A stretch of DNA of 64,000 bases from Cutibacterium porci (GCF_009696315.1 NZ_VUMG01000002.1:496001-560000), one strand, 5' to 3'; shown: positions 1 to 9,275, numbered from the stretch's first letter. Notes: a model not told the origin generated them from the sequence alone. Numbers and translations: made by a program.

Positions 1-209
1 CGTCGCCGTCGAGCAGCAGTAATTCGGCAAGCCCCTCCAAGGGGCAGTCCCCCTCATCGGCTAGCAAGACCCCCTCGACGGGAGGTAGCGAATCCCCGAC
101 CCCGTCGAATAATCCGTCGATGTCGCCGTCACGCACCCCGTCCATGCAGTCGCCAGGTGCAGGCACCGGAACCTCGTCGGGGTCCCCGACTGGACGAGGA
201 AGGCTGTGA
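1..209 (+). CDS. C-terminal end of a Ser/Pro/Thr-rich protein (partial)
   Basis: A reading frame is open from base 3 to the TGA at 207-209. It encodes about 68 residues made almost only of Ser, Pro, Thr, Gly and Asn, ending in a short basic tail. This looks like the low-complexity tail of a surface or envelope protein whose folded part lies outside the window. The codons are GC-rich and strongly biased, which supports real coding. The stop overlaps the ATG of the next gene by one base (TGATG), so the two are probably translationally coupled. No domain is visible, so the family cannot be named. Confidence 0.6.
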   Translation, partial: SPSSSSNSASPSKGQSPSSASKTPSTGGSESPTPSNNPSMSPSRTPSMQSPGAGTGTSSGSPTGRGRL

Positions 210-1006
210 TGGTTGCACTCATTGCTACTGACCTAGATGGCACGTTCCTGGGCACCGACAAAATGCCTGGTGCTGAAAACACTGAAGCCGTGCTCGCTGC
301 AGCCAATGCCGGGGTACACGTCGTCTTCGCTACCGGACGCCCTTACCGCTGGCTGACGGTCCTTGACCCGTTCCGCCCGATCCATCCGACGCTGTTGGCA
401 TCCAATGGAGCGGTGAGTGTCGACGCCGCCACCGGAGAAGTGTTGCACGACGCATGTATGGATCCTCAGACGGTCCGCGACATCGTCCACGACATCCGTG
501 ATGCGCTTCCGCAGGCGCTGTTTTCGACCGAGGAAGCCACCCGATGGTTCTCCGACAAAGGGTTCGATCGTTGGCAGATCGGCGGCCCACCCGACGGCGA
601 GGGCCCAATCGAGGGCTTTTTAGGAGATGACCACCGCATCGTCAAACTGCTTGTGCGAACTTTCGGTTGTCCCAGTGACGCATTATTTAAGGTGGTCAAT
701 CCCATTGTCGGTAATCGTGGAACCGTCACTTTCTCCGCGATAATGGTTGATGGCCTGGTAGAGATTGCGGCGTGTGGAGTCTCTAAGGGGGCTGCCCTCA
801 AACGCGTCTGTGACGATTTCGGTATCGATCCCTCCGACGCGGCTGCTTTCGGTGATATGCCGAATGATCTCACCATGCTGGAACTCGTGGGACATCCATT
901 TATCGTCTCGGGAGCTCACCCAACACTGCGTGACCGGGGATTTACCATCATTGGGGACCATGACGAGTCTGCAGTGGGGCGACAGATACAAACACTACTG
1001 GGTTAG
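209..1006 (+). CDS. HAD-superfamily (Cof-type) phosphatase
   Basis: 265-residue soluble protein of the Cof/YidA branch of HAD phosphatases, which dephosphorylate small phosphometabolites such as sugar phosphates or FMN. Motif I is the N-terminal DLDGTF, with the nucleophile and general acid Asp. Motif II is FATGRP. The C-terminal part has the typical late signature: a Lys (GVSKGAAL) followed by AFGDMPNDLTML. The cap lies between these, as expected for class IIB. The ATG at 209 is preferred over the GTG at 206 because GAGGAAGG lies at a good distance. It is coupled to the upstream Ser-rich gene. The exact substrate cannot be read from sequence. Confidence 0.88.
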   Translation: MVALIATDLDGTFLGTDKMPGAENTEAVLAAANAGVHVVFATGRPYRWLTVLDPFRPIHPTLLASNGAVSVDAATGEVLHDACMDPQTVRDIVHDIRDALPQALFSTEEATRWFSDKGFDRWQIGGPPDGEGPIEGFLGDDHRIVKLLVRTFGCPSDALFKVVNPIVGNRGTVTFSAIMVDGLVEIAACGVSKGAALKRVCDDFGIDPSDAAAFGDMPNDLTMLELVGHPFIVSGAHPTLRDRGFTIIGDHDESAVGRQIQTLLG

Positions 1007-1076
1007 GGCACCAATCCGAGCGGGCTGTGGTCGCCATGCCCGCACGCGTTCAGCTAACAACCACCGGATGACAGCA

Positions 1077-1111
1077 TTAGCGCTGGCTGCTACGAGAGCA
1101 GCCAGCGCTAA
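1077..1111. terminator. Bidirectional hairpin between HAD gene and lipase
   Basis: A perfect 15-bp inverted repeat (TTAGCGCTGGCTGCT and its complement) with a 5-base loop lies between two converging genes. It has no clear T-run on either side. It probably terminates both transcripts. Confidence 0.7.
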
Positions 1112-1159
1112 CACTAGACGCGGTTTATCGCACCAATGATGCGGTGGCGGTAATAAAGG

Positions 1160-2194
1160 TCACTGGATGTATCCGGGCACATAGACGCAGTGGATCGCCT
1201 TGGCTTTATCTGGAAGCAGGGCGTTAAACACGACTTGGAAAGCGACCGGATCATACGTGAACCCGAAGTGGTCAGTATGGTCTTTAGCACACACAGACTG
1301 CATGGTGATATTCGTTACCCCAGGCTGACGAATGAACGCGTTGGTGTACGGCGTAACGACATCGTCATACTTAGTACTAATGACGGTGTAGCGCACGCCC
1401 GGCGCAGTCATCCCGCCGTCGTTGAGTTCGCTCAGGAATTGTGAGCCGGCAAGCTGCTGTGGCAGCGACTCGTAATTATGCTTGTCTGCGTAGCTCTGCA
1501 ACGCCTGAGCGCCTAGACTTCCAGGCCTATCGAGACCAGCAAAAGTCGCCAAACCGTAAACGCTCGTGCCCTTGTTTGACGGAACGAGGCCGATGAGATG
1601 GTTGACGACCCGGTCTCCGCCATACCACTTAATGTAGGCACGAGGGAGGGGACCTCCGCCCTGGGAGTGGCCGACAAGATCGACTTTCTCGGCACCAGTC
1701 GCCGCTCGCACTTTGTCGACATAGTGGGCTAGGAATGCCGCACTAGAACGAATATCGCCAGCAGTGGCAGCCCATTCGCGATCAGGGTTCGTCTGAATGT
1801 TGTAGTTGAAGGTAAATACGCACAGACCGGCCAATTTAAGCTCGGGTGCGTAGTATGACCAGGTCGCGAATGCGTCTTCGCCGGTCCCAGGGATAAGAAC
1901 GACAGGACGACTGCCTGGAGCAGGCTTACATGTAAAGTCGTTGGCCCCCTTAGGATTCGCGCCTAGATGCGAGTGGGAATACTGCGAAGCCATAGGCCAG
2001 GTGTGAAACTGGGGTCCAGTGCCATTCGAGGGGACGCCATCCGGACTGTGTGGAGCGGCAACGCCGCCGGGATGGTCGGGAGTGATCTCCGAATCCGCAG
2101 CCCACGAGGTACCGGCCGTCATCATCATCGGTAGCGCCGTCGCTGCGGCAGTGAGGACGGCAAGGACCGACCTGCGTAGCTTGATAGATCTCAT
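1160..2194 (-). CDS. Secreted triacylglycerol lipase, GehA/GehB-like
   Basis: 344-residue secreted alpha/beta-hydrolase. The N-terminus is a clear Sec signal peptide: basic MRSIKLRR, a hydrophobic stretch, then a likely cut after SWA. The mature part has the oxyanion region VVLIPGTGED and the nucleophile elbow VGHSQGGG. A late His (DHTDHFGF) completes the usual triad. This matches the lipase class of skin cutibacteria, which release fatty acids from sebum triglycerides; the assignment to GehA or GehB is from memory and open. The ATG at 2194 is chosen because AAGGAG lies 8 bases upstream; the GTG at 2203 lies inside that site. The gene is monocistronic. Confidence 0.87.
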   Translation of the reverse strand: MRSIKLRRSVLAVLTAAATALPMMMTAGTSWAADSEITPDHPGGVAAPHSPDGVPSNGTGPQFHTWPMASQYSHSHLGANPKGANDFTCKPAPGSRPVVLIPGTGEDAFATWSYYAPELKLAGLCVFTFNYNIQTNPDREWAATAGDIRSSAAFLAHYVDKVRAATGAEKVDLVGHSQGGGPLPRAYIKWYGGDRVVNHLIGLVPSNKGTSVYGLATFAGLDRPGSLGAQALQSYADKHNYESLPQQLAGSQFLSELNDGGMTAPGVRYTVISTKYDDVVTPYTNAFIRQPGVTNITMQSVCAKDHTDHFGFTYDPVAFQVVFNALLPDKAKAIHCVYVPGYIQ

Positions 2195-2528
2195 GAATGA
2201 CACTCCTTGTCGATCAATAGCTTGGCCTCTATGCCAAGGCGACGATCACGCTACCGGGACAATGGTGCACTTCAGTTCACCATGACGAAAACGACCAATC
2301 GTGCAGCACCAGCAGCATCTCAACGCACAGTTTTTCGTTTGACGACAGGCCCATATCCGTCATTTACCTGACGCCTGATCATCCGATTGAATGATCTCTT
2401 TCATCGTGTGAATGAATGACCACCTACAGCACATTCATTCCGGGCTCGACGGAGGATTTCGCACCTCGACGCCGCGGAACCCATGACCGCAGGGTGCTGG
2501 ACTACCCGGGTTGCAGGACCGTATGAGG
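2195..2528. other. Intergenic region upstream of the lipase
   Basis: About 330 bases hold the upstream region of the lipase gene and the 3' side of the tRNA. There is an AT-richer part around 2330-2420. No convincing ORF or strong operator was found. Confidence 0.5.
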
Positions 2529-2602
2529 TGGGGCGTGCGGGGCTCGAACCCGCGACCCAGGGATTATGAGTCCCCTGCTCTGACCGGCTGAGCTAACGCC
2601 CC
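2529..2602 (-). tRNA. tRNA with CAT anticodon (Ile2 or elongator Met)
   Basis: Read on the minus strand, this 74-base cloverleaf has a perfect 7-bp acceptor stem (GGGGCGT/ACGCCCC) and discriminator A. The D arm is TAGCTCAGC, the anticodon loop is CTCATAA, and the T loop is GTTCGAG. CCA is not encoded. CAT anticodons are shared by elongator Met and by Ile2, whose C34 is modified to lysidine. The GGGG acceptor and GGGGA/TCCCT anticodon stem look more like actinobacterial Ile2, but this is a judgement from memory. Confidence 0.92.
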
Positions 2603-2865
2603 GAGACAAGTAGCTACCTTACCGGGTAATGGAGTTCGCCTACCAATTCGCCATCCGCGAGTCTTTGCCCGACAACTAACGGAGCAGGGACGTCAAAACT
2701 CACGATCCGTGAGCCATACCAGAACTACAGGCGCTAAAGCGTGTCCCAGCCGACGGGAAAACCTCCGCCAGACTCAATCTCGACGTCCCTCACATCGCCA
2801 CGAACTCTGACGAGCCGATAGGCAGCCCACGATTGAGGCTGACCTGTAATCCCGGTGCCGGCATG

Positions 2866-3588
2866 TCAGGGGCGAACGCTTGTTCCCCCAGCCTCTCCAA
2901 ACCTCCTGGCTGTCCGCTGGACTGCTTCGGAGTCTTTACCTATGCCAGCGGGTATGACTCCAGCCAATGGGGCTGCGGCAGCATCCTCGATTTCTTCGAG
3001 GTTGCACCTCTCGGCAAGGTCGGGGCGGTCCGGCCACGAGCCGATGACGATCGCGTCGACCTGATGCCCCCGATCGCGGATGGCACGACAGGTCAAACCA
3101 GTGTGGTTGAGGGTACCGAGCGCCGAGCGAGTGACGACGATGACGTGGGGCTCGTGCCCACGCCCGGCAAGAACATCCATGAGGTCCAGGACTCCAGACC
3201 CGTCATTGTCCAAACCCACGAGGACGCCACCTGCTCCTTCGACGAGGGTGGCGTCGTGTCCATCAGAATCCTCAAGAATGCGGGTTGCGACGTCCTCGAT
3301 TGAGGGAATGGTCATACCAGCTCGGGCAGCCGACGTGGTCGGGGCCAGTGGCTCGGGGCAGCGCACGTACTCCAGCAGGTTATTGGCGTCGATACCGGCG
3401 AGGTGGCCAGCATCGTGGACGTCACCCGGTTCGTCAGGGGCCAGACCGGTCTGGTACGGCTTGATGATGAGAACATCTTTGCCGGCTTGCTTCAGCGCTG
3501 AGGCGATAACTGCAGTAGTGACGGTCTTTCCAGCGTCGGTGTCAGTTCCGGTAACGATGATGATTCCCTCGAGATCGGTAATGTTCAT
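2866..3588 (-). CDS. bioD: Dethiobiotin synthetase
   Basis: 240-residue ATP-dependent carboxylase-type enzyme that closes the ureido ring of 7,8-diaminopelargonate to give dethiobiotin. The N-terminus has the P-loop GTDTDAGKT. The conserved VEGAGG motif lies near residue 115, and the length fits the family. The ATG overlaps the bioA stop by 4 bases (ATGA), so the two are co-translated. No other biotin genes (bioB, bioF) are in the window. Confidence 0.95.
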   Translation of the reverse strand: MNITDLEGIIIVTGTDTDAGKTVTTAVIASALKQAGKDVLIIKPYQTGLAPDEPGDVHDAGHLAGIDANNLLEYVRCPEPLAPTTSAARAGMTIPSIEDVATRILEDSDGHDATLVEGAGGVLVGLDNDGSGVLDLMDVLAGRGHEPHVIVVTRSALGTLNHTGLTCRAIRDRGHQVDAIVIGSWPDRPDLAERCNLEEIEDAAAAPLAGVIPAGIGKDSEAVQRTARRFGEAGGTSVRP

Positions 3589-4931
3589 GATTCCTTCCGG
3601 TGATTAATCTTGTCCTGAGCAGCATCAAGTTGATCTATGACAACGGCACGCATACCGGCAGCCATGGCCTCCAGATCATCGTTGGTACAGATATAGGGCG
3701 GCATGGCGTAGACGAGATCGCGGAAGGGCCGTAGCCACACCCCGTTCTCGACGGCGGTGCGAGTCGCCCGTCGCATGTTGATCGGGGTGTCAACCTGGAC
3801 TGCGGCGATAGCTCCGAAGACGCGGACGTCGATAACCCCAGGCTCGTTGCGCAGTGACGCTAGCTCCCTAGACATCACCTCAGCAATGCGGGTGACGTCG
3901 TCGTTCCACTGCCCCTGGGAGATGATCGCCAGACTCGCTGCAGTGACGGCACTAGCCAAGGGGTTTCCCATGAACGTGGGGCCGTGCATTAGTGATCCGC
4001 CGGGGCCTCGGCTGACCTCACTGGCCAGCTCGTCGGAACACAACACGGCCGACTGAGTCAGGTATCCGCCAGTCATGGATTTCCCGACCACCATGATGTC
4101 GGGGACGACATCGGCCCACTCACAGGCGAAGAGTTTGCCCGTGCGTCCAAAACCGGTTGCAACTTCGTCGGCAATAAGAACGAGGTCGAGTTCATCAGCA
4201 CGACGGCGCAGGTGCTTCAGACAGGACGGGGACCACGGCCACATACCCCCAGCTCCCTGCAAGATCGGCTCGACGATGATTCCGGCCAGATCGTCACGGT
4301 GGTCATCCAAAACCTCATCGGCCTCATGGCACCATGCCTCCACCTCAGTCGCCTCGGCGGCGAAGGCAGGCGGGCGCGGCAGGAAGATCTGTTGGGGAAC
4401 AGAATCGCTGAACATGGCGTGCATCCCGCCGATAGGGTCGCATACGCTCATGGCGCCGAGGGTGTCACCGTGGTACGCCCCTCGGAGTGCCGCAATACGG
4501 GTTCTCGTCAGGGTGCCACCGCGTGCTGCGGTGCGAGCTATCTGCACCTGCCGAGCCAACTTGAGGCTGACCTCGACGCCAACCGATCCGGAATCGCCCA
4601 GAAATACCCGATCCAGCGGGGCCAACTCGACCAGTGCCGTGACGGCGTCAACTGCGGCTTTGTGGGTGAGTCCGCCAAACATGACGTGACTGAACTGGGA
4701 CCTTTGGCGGTTGAGGGCCTCGTCGAGGACCGGGTTTCGGTAGCCGTGAATCTGGCACCACCACGAGGCCATCGCGTCGATCACCTCGTGGTGGCGTTCC
4801 CCATCGTGCAGCTGCAGCCGGACTCCGTTGGCAGCCGTGACTGCAAGCATCGGGTCTGCCCCTACCGTCGGGGCGTAGGGGTGCCATACATGACGTCGGT
4901 CATATTCGAGAATCTGCTGTTCAGGACTCAC
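3585..4931 (-). CDS. bioA: Adenosylmethionine-8-amino-7-oxononanoate aminotransferase
   Basis: 448-residue class III PLP aminotransferase. It uses SAM as amino donor to turn KAPA into DAPA. The BioA signature DRRHVWHPYAP sits at the N-terminus. The cofactor site ADEVATGFGRTG precedes the Schiff-base Lys in VVGKSMTGGYL. The first codon is GTG at 4931 and has no clear Shine-Dalgarno. A -10-like TAGCAT lies close upstream, so a leaderless or short-leader mRNA is possible. A perfect palindrome at 4956-4970 probably controls the operon. Confidence 0.95.
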   Translation of the reverse strand: MSPEQQILEYDRRHVWHPYAPTVGADPMLAVTAANGVRLQLHDGERHHEVIDAMASWWCQIHGYRNPVLDEALNRQRSQFSHVMFGGLTHKAAVDAVTALVELAPLDRVFLGDSGSVGVEVSLKLARQVQIARTAARGGTLTRTRIAALRGAYHGDTLGAMSVCDPIGGMHAMFSDSVPQQIFLPRPPAFAAEATEVEAWCHEADEVLDDHRDDLAGIIVEPILQGAGGMWPWSPSCLKHLRRRADELDLVLIADEVATGFGRTGKLFACEWADVVPDIMVVGKSMTGGYLTQSAVLCSDELASEVSRGPGGSLMHGPTFMGNPLASAVTAASLAIISQGQWNDDVTRIAEVMSRELASLRNEPGVIDVRVFGAIAAVQVDTPINMRRATRTAVENGVWLRPFRDLVYAMPPYICTNDDLEAMAAGMRAVVIDQLDAAQDKINHRKES

Positions 4932-4955
4932 AGCGAGGAATGCTAGCCATCATCC

Positions 4956-4970
4956 TTGAACAGTGTTCAA
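4956..4970. promoter_or_regulatory. BioQ-like operator upstream of bioAD
   Basis: TTGAACAGTGTTCAA is a perfect 7-1-7 palindrome 25 bases before the bioA start. It contains TGAAC-N3-GTTCA, which matches the motif known for BioQ, the TetR-family biotin regulator of corynebacteria and mycobacteria. Its left half could serve as a -35 (TTGAAC), so binding would block the promoter. No bioQ gene is in the window. Confidence 0.65.
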
Positions 4971-4979
4971 TCAGGGTCG

Positions 4980-5609
4980 TTATGAACCGTCACCAGACGG
5001 CTCCGACTGTCTTACCGACACGCCTCGTAGCCACGTGCGATGCACCCGGTCGTCGTTGGTCTCCTCTGGATGAAAAGACAAGGCGAGGATGTTCCCCTGT
5101 CTCACCCCGACAATGACGCCGCTCGCCTCACTGCCATCATCGGGCAGTCGGGAAATGATCTCGACCCCAGGCCCCACCCGAGTAATGACGGGAGCCCGGA
5201 TGAACGTAGCCGGGATGCCTTGCCCAACACCGTCGATATCCAGCGCCCCCTCAAACGAGTCCAGCTGGGATCCGAAGGCGTTGCGACGCACAGTAACGTC
5301 AAGCAGGCCGAGGGTTTGTTGGTCTTGTGCCGCATCCTCCAAATCAGCAGCTAGCACGACAAGCCCGGCACAGGTGGCCAGCACGGGAAGACCGCTGCGC
5401 ACAGCATCTTTCAACGGTTCGGCCAGACCGAACGACCTCATGAGCTTGTCAATAACGGTCGATTCTCCGCCCGGTAAGACAATCCCGTCTAGTCCGTCGA
5501 GATCGGCATCCCGACGAACCCGACGAGTATCAGCCCCCAACGACTCAAGAAGCTTCATGTGCTCAGCAAACCCACCCTGCAGAGTCACCACCCCGATGAG
5601 TGGGGCCAT
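4980..5609 (-). CDS. pdxT: Pyridoxal 5'-phosphate synthase glutaminase subunit
   Basis: 209-residue class I glutamine amidotransferase. It supplies ammonia to PdxS in the DXP-independent PLP pathway. It has the loop LPGGEST, the nucleophile Cys in ATCAGL, and the His-x-Glu pair in SFHPEE near the C-terminus. The family start is the Met of MAPLIGVVTLQGGF at 5609. It begins one base after the pdxS stop, which implies tight coupling. The frame stays open upstream of this Met but overlaps pdxS and is not part of the protein. Confidence 0.95.
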   Translation of the reverse strand: MAPLIGVVTLQGGFAEHMKLLESLGADTRRVRRDADLDGLDGIVLPGGESTVIDKLMRSFGLAEPLKDAVRSGLPVLATCAGLVVLAADLEDAAQDQQTLGLLDVTVRRNAFGSQLDSFEGALDIDGVGQGIPATFIRAPVITRVGPGVEIISRLPDDGSEASGVIVGVRQGNILALSFHPEETNDDRVHRTWLRGVSVRQSEPSGDGS

Positions 5610-5610
5610 G

Positions 5611-6516
5611 TCACCAGCCTCGCTCAGCCAGACGGTGCGGGGCGGGCACATCAGCGACATTGATGCCAACCATGGCCTCGCCCAAACCGCGTGACACCTC
5701 AGCAATCGTGTCCGGGTCGTCATAGGCAGTCGTCGCTTTGACGATTGCTGCGGCACGAGCCGCCGGATTGCCGGACTTGAAGATGCCCGAACCTACAAAG
5801 ACGCCCTGCGCGCCCATTTGCATAACGAGAGCGGCATCAGCTGGAGTGGCTACTCCCCCGGCAACAAAAAGCACTACCGGCAACTCGCCTGTACGGGCCA
5901 CCTCAGCGACAAGATCGTAAGGGGCCTGAAGCTCCTTGGCAGCCACGTAGACCTCATCAGGTGACATGCTGCTGAGGCGCGCCATCTCGGCACGAATGGT
6001 GCGCAAATGACGGACGGCCTCGGAAACGTCTCCGGTACCGGCCTCTCCCTTGGATCGGATCATCGCGGCACCCTCGGTGATACGGCGCAGAGCCTCACCC
6101 AGGTTTGTCGCCCCACACACAAAGGGGACGTCAAAGGCCCACTTATCAATGTGATTGGCGTAGTCAGCTGGGCTAAGGACTTCCGACTCATCAATAAAGT
6201 CGACCTTGAGAGACTCAAGCACCTGGGCCTCGACAAAATGACCGATCCGGGCCTTAGCCATGACAGGAATAGAAACAGCGTCAATGATGCCCTCAATAAG
6301 GTCGGGGTCGCTCATCCTTGCGACCCCTCCCTGAGCCCGAATGTCGGCCGGCACACGCTCCAATGCCATGACGGCACATGCTCCGGCATCCTCAGCGATC
6401 TTCGCCTGCTCGGGAGTGACGACGTCCATGATGACGCCACCCTTAAGCATGTCGGCCAGTCCGCGCTTGACCCGTGTCGTTCCAGTGCTGTTCGTTGCAA
6501 GGCTAGGTTCACTCAT
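5611..6516 (-). CDS. pdxS: Pyridoxal 5'-phosphate synthase lyase subunit
   Basis: 301-residue TIM-barrel enzyme. It condenses ribose 5-phosphate, glyceraldehyde 3-phosphate and ammonia into PLP, and forms a 12-mer with PdxT. Recognised motifs are [17 protein letters not shown], the Lys in [14 protein letters not shown], and [14 protein letters not shown]. The start MSEPSLATN at 6516 is preferred: length fits and it lies clear of the operator repeats. Alternatives at 6546 and 6558 would place those repeats almost at the start codon. pdxT follows directly. Confidence 0.95.
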   Translation of the reverse strand: MSEPSLATNSTGTTRVKRGLADMLKGGVIMDVVTPEQAKIAEDAGACAVMALERVPADIRAQGGVARMSDPDLIEGIIDAVSIPVMAKARIGHFVEAQVLESLKVDFIDESEVLSPADYANHIDKWAFDVPFVCGATNLGEALRRITEGAAMIRSKGEAGTGDVSEAVRHLRTIRAEMARLSSMSPDEVYVAAKELQAPYDLVAEVARTGELPVVLFVAGGVATPADAALVMQMGAQGVFVGSGIFKSGNPAARAAAIVKATTAYDDPDTIAEVSRGLGEAMVGINVADVPAPHRLAERGW

Positions 6517-6546
6517 GGACCCATCGAATCCACGATTATGGTTCAT

Positions 6547-6616
6547 GACAAGATCCATATATGACCACTTCCATTGGACCACTTTTAGGGTCACAGCCGT
6601 GAGACCAGATCTTGTC
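6547..6616. promoter_or_regulatory. pdxS/pdxR intergenic operator region
   Basis: Between the divergent pdxS and pdxR starts, GACCACTT occurs twice as a direct repeat (6563-6570 and 6577-6584, 14-bp period). A 9-bp inverted repeat, GACAAGATC and GATCTTGTC, flanks it at 6547-6555 and 6608-6616. Repeated AAGTGG-type sites are typical of MocR/PdxR regulators, so this is a likely PdxR binding region controlling both genes. Confidence 0.6.
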
Positions 6617-7999
6617 GTCGAGTTACCACTGCGCCTATCAGACGACGCGCGCCCCTTACCCGTTCGGATCTGTGAGGGTGTGCGTGAACTCATTATGGAC
6701 GGCGTGCTTGCTCCGGGAGATCACCTACCGAGTACTCGATCCCTGTCAGCTCAGCTCGCAGTGTCGCGCGGAACCGTCGTCGCTTCTTACGAGCAACTTG
6801 AAGCAGAGGGCTATCTCGTGGCTGCTGCGGGATCGGGAACCCAAGTCAATCCCGACCTGCATGGCCTCCATCGTCGCTGCGCTACCACGGCAGCAACCCC
6901 CCGGCCCCAACGCCATCGGGGAATCGACCTGACGCCTGGAGCACCAGACACCGCTGGGCTAGCTAACTCCGCGTGGCGCTCGGCGTGGCATCGCGCCTGC
7001 GTCAACCCGCCTCGCATCACCGACCCATTGGGCTCGCCGCGCCTTCGCCACGAGATTGCCGAACATCTGCGCCAGATGCGTAGTCTGCTGGCCGATCCTC
7101 GCCAAGTCGTCGTCACCGGGGGTGCACGAGCCGGGCTCGCTGAGCTCATCCAAGTACTCTCTGCAGGATCTCGTCGCCTAACAATTGGCGTAGAAAGCCC
7201 TGGATACCCGAGTCTACGAAAGGTGCCGACAGCCCTTGGACATCGCACCATTGGACTGCGCACTGACGACCACGGACTGGATCCCGACAGCCTGCCGACT
7301 AGTCGAGACGGGACAGAACTTGACGCCGCGCTCATTACTCCCAGCCATCAATACCCGTGGGGCGGATCGCTGTCGGCTAGCCGACGGGCAGCCGTCATTC
7401 AATGGGCGGAAGCAACGTCATGCTGGATCGTCGAGGACGATTTTGACTCTGAGCTACGCCATGTAGGTGCACCGTTGCCTGCCCTGGCTTCCCTAGACGC
7501 GGAGCACACCATCCTGCTAGGAACTTTCTCCTCAGTACTTACGCCAGCGCTGGGATGCGGTTACCTCGTTGTGCCTCCCGATCTAGTCAATCCCTTCGCC
7601 CGGCAGCGTCGGGCAACCGGCCAGCCCGTCCCTACCATCGTCCAAGAGGCCGTGGCCGACTACCTGTCCACCGGTGCACTGCGGCGACGAACCCAGCGGA
7701 TGCGTCAGATCTACCGCCGCAGACGCCGCACCGTCATCGACATCCTCGGATCATTACCGGGGACAACCTTGCAACCGATTGATGGCGGGCTACATGCCGT
7801 CCTGGTATTTCATGGGTCAGAGGAGGGCATCGTCCAACAGTGCCGCCACGAGGGCGTTGGCGTCATACCATTATCGACATATTGGGGATCTCATGATCCC
7901 GAAGTGGCAGGGATAGTTCTCGGTTTCGGCAGCCACGACGACGCAACTCTTGCTTCCGCACTGAAGATCATTGCCAAGGTCGTAACCGAACATGCCTAA
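6599..7999 (+). CDS. pdxR: MocR-family PLP-sensing regulator (PdxR-like)
   Basis: 466-residue fusion of a GntR-type winged helix (about residues 10-80, with [23 protein letters not shown]) and a fold-type I aminotransferase-like domain (about 110-460). Such proteins bind PLP and activate pdxST when PLP is low. The start is set at the GTG at 6599, giving the usual [10 protein letters not shown] opening, with AGGG upstream. The frame is open further upstream but that part overlaps pdxS antisense. Two points support the PdxR call: divergence from pdxS, and the operator repeats between them. Confidence 0.88.
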   Translation: MRPDLVVELPLRLSDDARPLPVRICEGVRELIMDGVLAPGDHLPSTRSLSAQLAVSRGTVVASYEQLEAEGYLVAAAGSGTQVNPDLHGLHRRCATTAATPRPQRHRGIDLTPGAPDTAGLANSAWRSAWHRACVNPPRITDPLGSPRLRHEIAEHLRQMRSLLADPRQVVVTGGARAGLAELIQVLSAGSRRLTIGVESPGYPSLRKVPTALGHRTIGLRTDDHGLDPDSLPTSRDGTELDAALITPSHQYPWGGSLSASRRAAVIQWAEATSCWIVEDDFDSELRHVGAPLPALASLDAEHTILLGTFSSVLTPALGCGYLVVPPDLVNPFARQRRATGQPVPTIVQEAVADYLSTGALRRRTQRMRQIYRRRRRTVIDILGSLPGTTLQPIDGGLHAVLVFHGSEEGIVQQCRHEGVGVIPLSTYWGSHDPEVAGIVLGFGSHDDATLASALKIIAKVVTEHA

Positions 8000-8011
8000 C
8001 CAATACGCAGC

Positions 8012-8037
8012 GGCCGACACCCTGAAAGGTGCCGGCC
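8012..8037. terminator. Hairpin between pdxR and cysK
   Basis: GGCCGACACC and GGTGCCGGCC pair with one A-C mismatch around a 6-base loop. The hairpin lies between converging genes and probably terminates both. Confidence 0.6.
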
Positions 8038-8056
8038 AGTCCGCGAACCTCTATCG

Positions 8057-8992
8057 TCAGTCGACGAGGCCCTCGAATAGAGCAGTCGACAGGTAACGCT
8101 CACCAGTGTCGGCGATAACGACAACGATTGTTTTGCCAGCGAACTCCGGGCGAGCCGCAACCTGGCCGGCAGCCTGCAGGGCACCACCACCGGAGATACC
8201 CGTGATGATGCCTTCCTCAGCAGCAGCACGACGGGCGAAGGTTATGGCCTCATCGCCGGGAACTAGCAGGATCTCGTCGACGACGGACTTGTCAAGGTTA
8301 TCGGGAACGAAGCCCGGCCCCCAGCCCTGAATCTTGTGCGGGGCCTTTTCACCCTTGGTAATAACCGGGGACTCTGCGGGTTCAGCACCGAAGGTCTTCA
8401 CCTCGGGATTCTTTTCCTTGAGGTATTTACCGACACCAGAAATAGTGCCGCCAGTACCGATGCCAGCAACGACGGCGTCGACTTTGCCGTCAGTATCGTT
8501 CCAGATCTCCTCACCGGTGCGATCATGGTGGATAGCCGGGTTAGCAGGATTGTCGAACTGACGTGCCAGGATGGCACCAGGGGTGTTCTCAACGATCTCA
8601 GCAGCCTTAGTGTTCGCTCCCGGCACACCGTCAGCGCCTGGCGTCAGAACCAACTCGGCTCCCAACAGACGGATGATGGCGCGACGCTCCTTAGACATCG
8701 TCTCGGGCATAGTAATGATGACCTTGTAGCCGCGAGCCGCACCGACCAAAGCCAGGCCGACACCAGTATTACCCGAGGTCGCCTCAACAATGGTGCCTCC
8801 CGGCTTGAGCTCGCCGGAGGCCTCGGCTGCGTCAACGATCGACTGAGCAATACGGTCCTTGACGCTTGATGCCGGGTTAAAGAATTCCAGCTTGGCCAGC
8901 ACGGTGGCCTGAGAGTTCGGGAACAGTTTATTGATTTTGACTAGCGGGGTATTGCCAATGAGGTCAGTGACATCATTACCGATCTTCGCCAT
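8057..8992 (-). CDS. cysK: Cysteine synthase (O-acetylserine sulfhydrylase)
   Basis: 311-residue fold-type II PLP enzyme forming cysteine from O-acetylserine and sulfide (or S-sulfocysteine from thiosulfate). Motifs: LIGNTPLV, PLP Lys in SSVKDRI, TSGNTGVGLA and the phosphate-binding GTGGTISG. The start MAKIGNDV at 8992 has GAAAGGACG as Shine-Dalgarno. It is the last gene behind the sulfur carrier and permease, 55 bases downstream, which suggests thiosulfate or sulfide delivery for cysteine. Whether it is CysK- or CysM-like in thiosulfate use cannot be told by eye. Confidence 0.93.
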   Translation of the reverse strand: MAKIGNDVTDLIGNTPLVKINKLFPNSQATVLAKLEFFNPASSVKDRIAQSIVDAAEASGELKPGGTIVEATSGNTGVGLALVGAARGYKVIITMPETMSKERRAIIRLLGAELVLTPGADGVPGANTKAAEIVENTPGAILARQFDNPANPAIHHDRTGEEIWNDTDGKVDAVVAGIGTGGTISGVGKYLKEKNPEVKTFGAEPAESPVITKGEKAPHKIQGWGPGFVPDNLDKSVVDEILLVPGDEAITFARRAAAEEGIITGISGGGALQAAGQVAARPEFAGKTIVVVIADTGERYLSTALFEGLVD

Positions 8993-9047
8993 GGTGATAC
9001 GTCCTTTCAATGATGCTTGCAAGTATTGTGGTGTGCGTAGCTACGGG

Positions 9048-9275
9048 TCATGCCTTTTCGACGGTAATCGTCCAGCCAGCATCACCCACCTTTCGGAAAT
9101 CAGTGACGGGGTAGCCTGCTGTCGCTGCCCACTCGGGGATGGACTCGGTGGCCTGGGTGCAGTCGAAATTGATCGTCAGACGGTCCCCGACCGGCAGTCC
9201 AGCGATCGCCTTCTGAGCCTCGACGAGAGGGAACGGGCACACCTGCCCGCCGGTTTCTAAGATGTGGGTAGTCAT
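9048..9275 (-). CDS. TusA/SirA-like sulfur carrier (YeeD-type)
   Basis: 75-residue protein of the TusA/SirA/YeeD family. The conserved N-terminal GGQVCPFPLVEAQKA contains the CPxP site whose Cys carries persulfide or handles thiosulfate. Its start overlaps the permease gene by 4 bases. In E. coli the pair YeeE-YeeD takes up thiosulfate and YeeD processes it; the same pairing here supports that role. It is a stand-alone domain of normal length. Confidence 0.9.
   Translation of the reverse strand: MTTHILETGGQVCPFPLVEAQKAIAGLPVGDRLTINFDCTQATESIPEWAATAGYPVTDFRKVGDAGWTITVEKA

Noticed and set aside
2699-2713. Palindrome CTCACG-ATC-CGTGAG downstream of bioD
   Set aside because: Short, isolated, with no gene start nearby; probably chance or a weak terminator.
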